Positions 4,526-7,368 of a DNA stretch of 7,368 nucleotides are shown here, piece after piece. The position numbers and the translations under genes are program-made. Source of the stretch: GWF2-50-93 sp049297395 (GTDB lineage: Bacteria > Verrucomicrobiota > Lentisphaeria > Victivallales > GWF2-50-93); NCBI GenBank assembly GCA_049297395.1, contig JBAQUG010000579.1, positions 1-7,368 on the forward strand, in the 5' to 3' direction. Positions within the stretch are counted from its first letter, which is position 1; every line of letters starts with the position of its first letter. The notes under the pieces are model-generated. The model was not told the DNA's origin, searched no databases, and saw only the letters and a program-made list of their open reading frames with translations.

Positions 4526-7368
4526 TTATTCGAGCAGTACGGCCCCCCATTTTGCGGGGCTTTGAAACGGTTTCCCCTTGATGCCCAGCACGGAGTTTGA
4601 GAGATTTACGCCGTCGGAGCCATGCATGTGGTCGATCGCCACGTCCATGCCGATCATCTGTCCTGCGACAGGTGAAAATGATTGAGAGACAATCGACCAT
4701 GGGATGGAGGCCTCGATGCAGTATCCGGAATCGCCGACACTGCTTCCTATGGTTATTTTCGGTTCAGCAAGAGTCGCCACGACTCCCACCGCATCCCCCA
4801 TCTTCCTTCTTTCTATCCTGCCGCCGAAGGGGAGATCATCCTTGATCCCCAGCGGACACAGGAAGATTTGCGCGGCATCGTCATTGTACATTTCAGTCTT
4901 CTTGTTTTTTGCATCGATGAAAACCTCAATGCAGTCGTTCGCCCAGAATCTCTCCATGGAATCCGGACGCTGCGGTTTGAATTTGCCGGACACCTGGACG
5001 GCGACATACAGATTTGCCTTGTCCCAGCCCAGCCATGTTTTCGTGCTCACCCCGTCCTGTTCAAATGTTGCCGCCTGCTTCTGCGACCATTCCGAAAGAT
5101 CACCGTCAGTCTTGACGGGAAAGTCCACCTTTCCAGCGCGCCGCAGCGGGTACAGGTTGACTGGCACGACATGTGTTTTCTTCCTTGCATTGGAAGAGGC
5201 GATGTTCACCTCGATCCTGCTTTCGAGCAGCTGTTCAGTCGGCTTCAGCGACATTGTTCCGGCAATGGTCCTGCTCGAGCCGGGATCAACGGATATTTTC
5301 TGCTCGGCCGCGATATCCTTGAACACGATCTCGTCCGGCTTCTTTATCGATATCGTGTATTCCATCTGCTGTGCGAGACGGTTCCGGATTGTCAAATCAA
5401 ACTTTCCGGTGTCGCCCGCCCGCAGGTTTTTCGTTGCATTGACGGAGGAGGATATTTCATTTTTCCATGAGGCGATGCTTTCCTTCTCCGCACTGTCGGC
5501 GATGGCGCTGTCGGGATGTTCCTCATATGCCAGCGCGGCGAACATGAGCCTGTAGCCGGTGTCGGCGTCGGACAGTGACAGCTTGTTTTCCTTTCCGATC
5601 AGAGCGCGTGCCACCGGAACGGAGAAGTACCACACATTCCGGCTGCCCTCCATCAGATCGGGAGTAGAATCACCCATGAACAGCGGGATTTTCCGGCCAT
5701 TGAGATCAGCAGTAATTTTTTCAGCAAACAAAAGATCATCGCTACTCAGAGCCATGCGCAGCAGGACGGTTTCCGTGTCTTTCGGCTGTCTCGCAGCCGG
5801 TATTGACAGATCCAGTCCATCCTTGAAGACCGTGTTTACCGTAGGTGAATAAAACTCGGTTTCATCGAGTGTCCTGGAAGGTGCAATGGATTTCCACTTC
5901 AAATCCCATCGGATTGAATAGACCCCGTAGGGCGCAAGGGTGAGCGGCAGGCCGCCTTCCCTGTCCGCCAGCGCTTCCTCCGCATGGACCAGGACGCCAT
6001 CGGCATAATAGGCGGAACGCAGACGTACGTCTGCATTCCCGGTAACCATCCCCGGGTTGACAGCGATCTTTTTTTCCTGCGGGCTGTCGTTGAAAACACT
6101 TACAACCAGCTGGTTTTTGCTGGGACTGCAGGCGAATGCGCGCACCTCTGGATCTCCCGGCCTGTCCGCATAGAGCATTTTTCCCCGGGTGTCGGCAAGA
6201 ACCCAGTACAGATAGTATGTATAGTTGGGAACCAGTTTTCCGTCCTTTTCCACCACCAGGCCGCGGGTGTCCATGACATCATAGAAATAACTGAAGGTGT
6301 CAAACTTGTCGGGATTGGAAAGAGCCATGAAGAGCTGCTGGATCCAATAGGTGAACCTTGCTTTTTCTATTTCAGGCGTATGCTCGACATCACCGACCTT
6401 GTACTGCATCTCTGTTATGACGGCCTGCGGCCTCGTCTTCCTCAGCAATTCGCCCTGTGACTGGAGCATCTCAAGCCAGGCAAGATGCGTATAGGCGCCA
6501 GGTGCATAACAATGATAGTTGAAATACTGGACGGAGTGCCCTTCGTCTTTCAAGAATGGCACCGTCCATGCATCCCAGCCGGGAAATGAGAACATTGCCT
6601 CATCGGCTAAACAGGGTCCGAGGATGCTGACTTCAGGAGCCTGTTTTTTCATGTGCTGCGAAAAACGGTTGAAGACGCGGAGCCAGGTGTCGACCGCTTC
6701 CTTGGTCGTGGCAAATGAGCCTGTCCAGCAGGGATAGTTTGGTTCATTGAACGGCTGGAGGAATCTGGCGTTCAGCCCGGGATAATTTTTTTGCAGAGCC
6801 TTCCAGAATGACTCCAGCGCGAGATTCGCTTCGGCTGGATGCTTTTCGGCATATCCGTCAAATATTTCAGGAATGCAGATGGAGACGCTTGTAATGCCCC
6901 ACTTCCTGAAGAGTCCCGCTTGACATGCTACTCCAAATTCGCCAGGTCCGACTTTGGTGGGATTTTTCGCCAGTCCTTCAAGCTTCTGTGCAAGCAGCAT
7001 ATCCGTTGTCCTGGGAAAATCCTGCTGATACCACTTTTCATATGCCTCCGGCAGTTTATCCGCGGGGATGATCAGCTTCCTGTTGGCATTCCTGGCATTC
7101 CATGGCGTAGTAAGCGGGGGGATGCAGGATATCCACGCAAATATCGTGCGTCCGCTGGTGAGGTTCAGCTCCCGCATCTCCTGATCGACTCGTCCTCCAG
7201 TCTTTCCCATCGCCATGCTTCCGAAAATATTCTGGACCTCCCCAAAACCATTCACCCGGCAGTTATAGTCCGGATATACATTTATGCGCGCTGATTCCTG
7301 TGCGCCCAGAAGCATTGGCAGCGAAACTGCCGCAGCAAGACCGCAGAAGTATTTCAGGATCGTTTTCA
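4526..7368 (-). CDS. Secreted clan GH-A-like glycoside hydrolase with CBM9-like C-terminus; start codon cut by window edge
   Basis: Open from the right edge to TAA at 4528-4526. The first in-window ATG is at 7315, but the frame continues upstream as KTILKYFCGLAAAVSLP, and the last two window bases read TG on the minus strand, so the real start is most likely an ATG at 7369. That gives 947 residues with a signal peptide (cleavage near LLGA|QE, residue 23). The catalytic part (about 25-400) looks like a clan GH-A (beta/alpha)8 barrel: LQPFNEPNYP holds the Asn-Glu acid/base (E209), and AVITEMQY supplies the likely nucleophile (E320). A beta-sandwich follows to about 490, then beta-rich Ig/NEW3-like segments (about 630-740), then a CBM9-like domain about 745-947 (TDGDLSEW, ANLYVAVQV, NDCIEVFID, CIEASIPW). 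The family is not certain: GH86 or GH39 relatives seem closest by motif style, and GH158 or an unclassified group is possible. It is probably the first visible gene of the operon. Confidence 0.82.
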   Translation of the reverse strand, partial: KTILKYFCGLAAAVSLPMLLGAQESARINVYPDYNCRVNGFGEVQNIFGSMAMGKTGGRVDQEMRELNLTSGRTIFAWISCIPPLTTPWNARNANRKLIIPADKLPEAYEKWYQQDFPRTTDMLLAQKLEGLAKNPTKVGPGEFGVACQAGLFRKWGITSVSICIPEIFDGYAEKHPAEANLALESFWKALQKNYPGLNARFLQPFNEPNYPCWTGSFATTKEAVDTWLRVFNRFSQHMKKQAPEVSILGPCLADEAMFSFPGWDAWTVPFLKDEGHSVQYFNYHCYAPGAYTHLAWLEMLQSQGELLRKTRPQAVITEMQYKVGDVEHTPEIEKARFTYWIQQLFMALSNPDKFDTFSYFYDVMDTRGLVVEKDGKLVPNYTYYLYWVLADTRGKMLYADRPGDPEVRAFACSPSKNQLVVSVFNDSPQEKKIAVNPGMVTGNADVRLRSAYYADGVLVHAEEALADREGGLPLTLAPYGVYSIRWDLKWKSIAPSRTLDETEFYSPTVNTVFKDGLDLSIPAARQPKDTETVLLRMALSSDDLLFAEKITADLNGRKIPLFMGDSTPDLMEGSRNVWYFSVPVARALIGKENKLSLSDADTGYRLMFAALAYEEHPDSAIADSAEKESIASWKNEISSSVNATKNLRAGDTGKFDLTIRNRLAQQMEYTISIKKPDEIVFKDIAAEQKISVDPGSSRTIAGTMSLKPTEQLLESRIEVNIASSNARKKTHVVPVNLYPLRRAGKVDFPVKTDGDLSEWSQKQAATFEQDGVSTKTWLGWDKANLYVAVQVSGKFKPQRPDSMERFWANDCIEVFIDAKNKKTEMYNDDAAQIFLCPLGIKDDLPFGGRIERRKMGDAVGVVATLAEPKITIGSSVGDSGYCIEASIPWSIVSQSFSPVAGQMIGMDVAIDHMHGSDGVNLSNSVLGIKGKPFQSPAKWGAVLLE

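Noticed and set aside
4518..4530. Perfect inverted repeat AATAAC-A-GTTATT over the GH-A stop codon
   Set aside because: A single-base loop cannot fold as a hairpin, the arms are AT-only apart from one pair, and no T run follows. It is neither a credible terminator nor an operator.
4704..5555. Open plus-strand frame of 283 codons opposite the GH-A gene
   Set aside because: It is antisense to the CBM9-like and Ig-like region, with composition of a mirrored frame and no protein family features.

Overview
The window is one strand-coherent block of four genes, all on the minus strand and read from right to left. It fits a carbohydrate-active-enzyme operon of a PVC-group bacterium, most likely Lentisphaerota (Victivallis/Lentisphaera relatives). 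The main pointer is the gene at 3659-4495: an FTLIELLVVIAIIAIL pseudopilin N-terminus followed by an H-x9-DG C-terminal motif. That class is hugely expanded in Lentisphaerota and Planctomycetes. The assignment is inference from protein style; there is no rRNA or marker gene here.

Layout in transcription order. (1) 7368-4526: a large secreted clan GH-A-like glycosidase of about 947 residues with a C-terminal CBM9-like domain; its start codon is cut by one base at the right edge. (2) 4495-3659: a prepilin-like protein with a duplicated FTLIEL motif, 24-30 bases downstream of the first gene. (3) 3521-1260: a secreted multidomain GH16 enzyme (N-terminal jelly-roll-like module, GH16 with an ExDxxE active site, Ig-like domain, CBM6-like domain), preceded by an AT-rich leader with several candidate starts. 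(4) 1237 to beyond base 1: a GH63/MGH1-like (alpha/alpha)6 glycosidase without a signal peptide, 22 bases after the GH16 stop. It has no stop in the window but 412 continuous codons are readable.

The genes plausibly work together: two exported enzymes with carbohydrate-binding domains attack a polysaccharide outside the cytoplasm, the pseudopilin is surface- or envelope-exposed, and the GH63-like enzyme trims imported oligosaccharides inside the cell. The substrate is not settled. A beta-bulge GH16 together with a GH86/GH39-like GH-A enzyme is compatible with red-algal galactans, but a beta-1,3-glucan is also possible. No transporter, regulator or sulfatase lies in the window.

There is no tRNA, rRNA, CRISPR array, insertion sequence or convincing terminator. 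The largest non-coding stretch is at most 137 bases (3522-3658). The operon promoter should lie to the right of the window.
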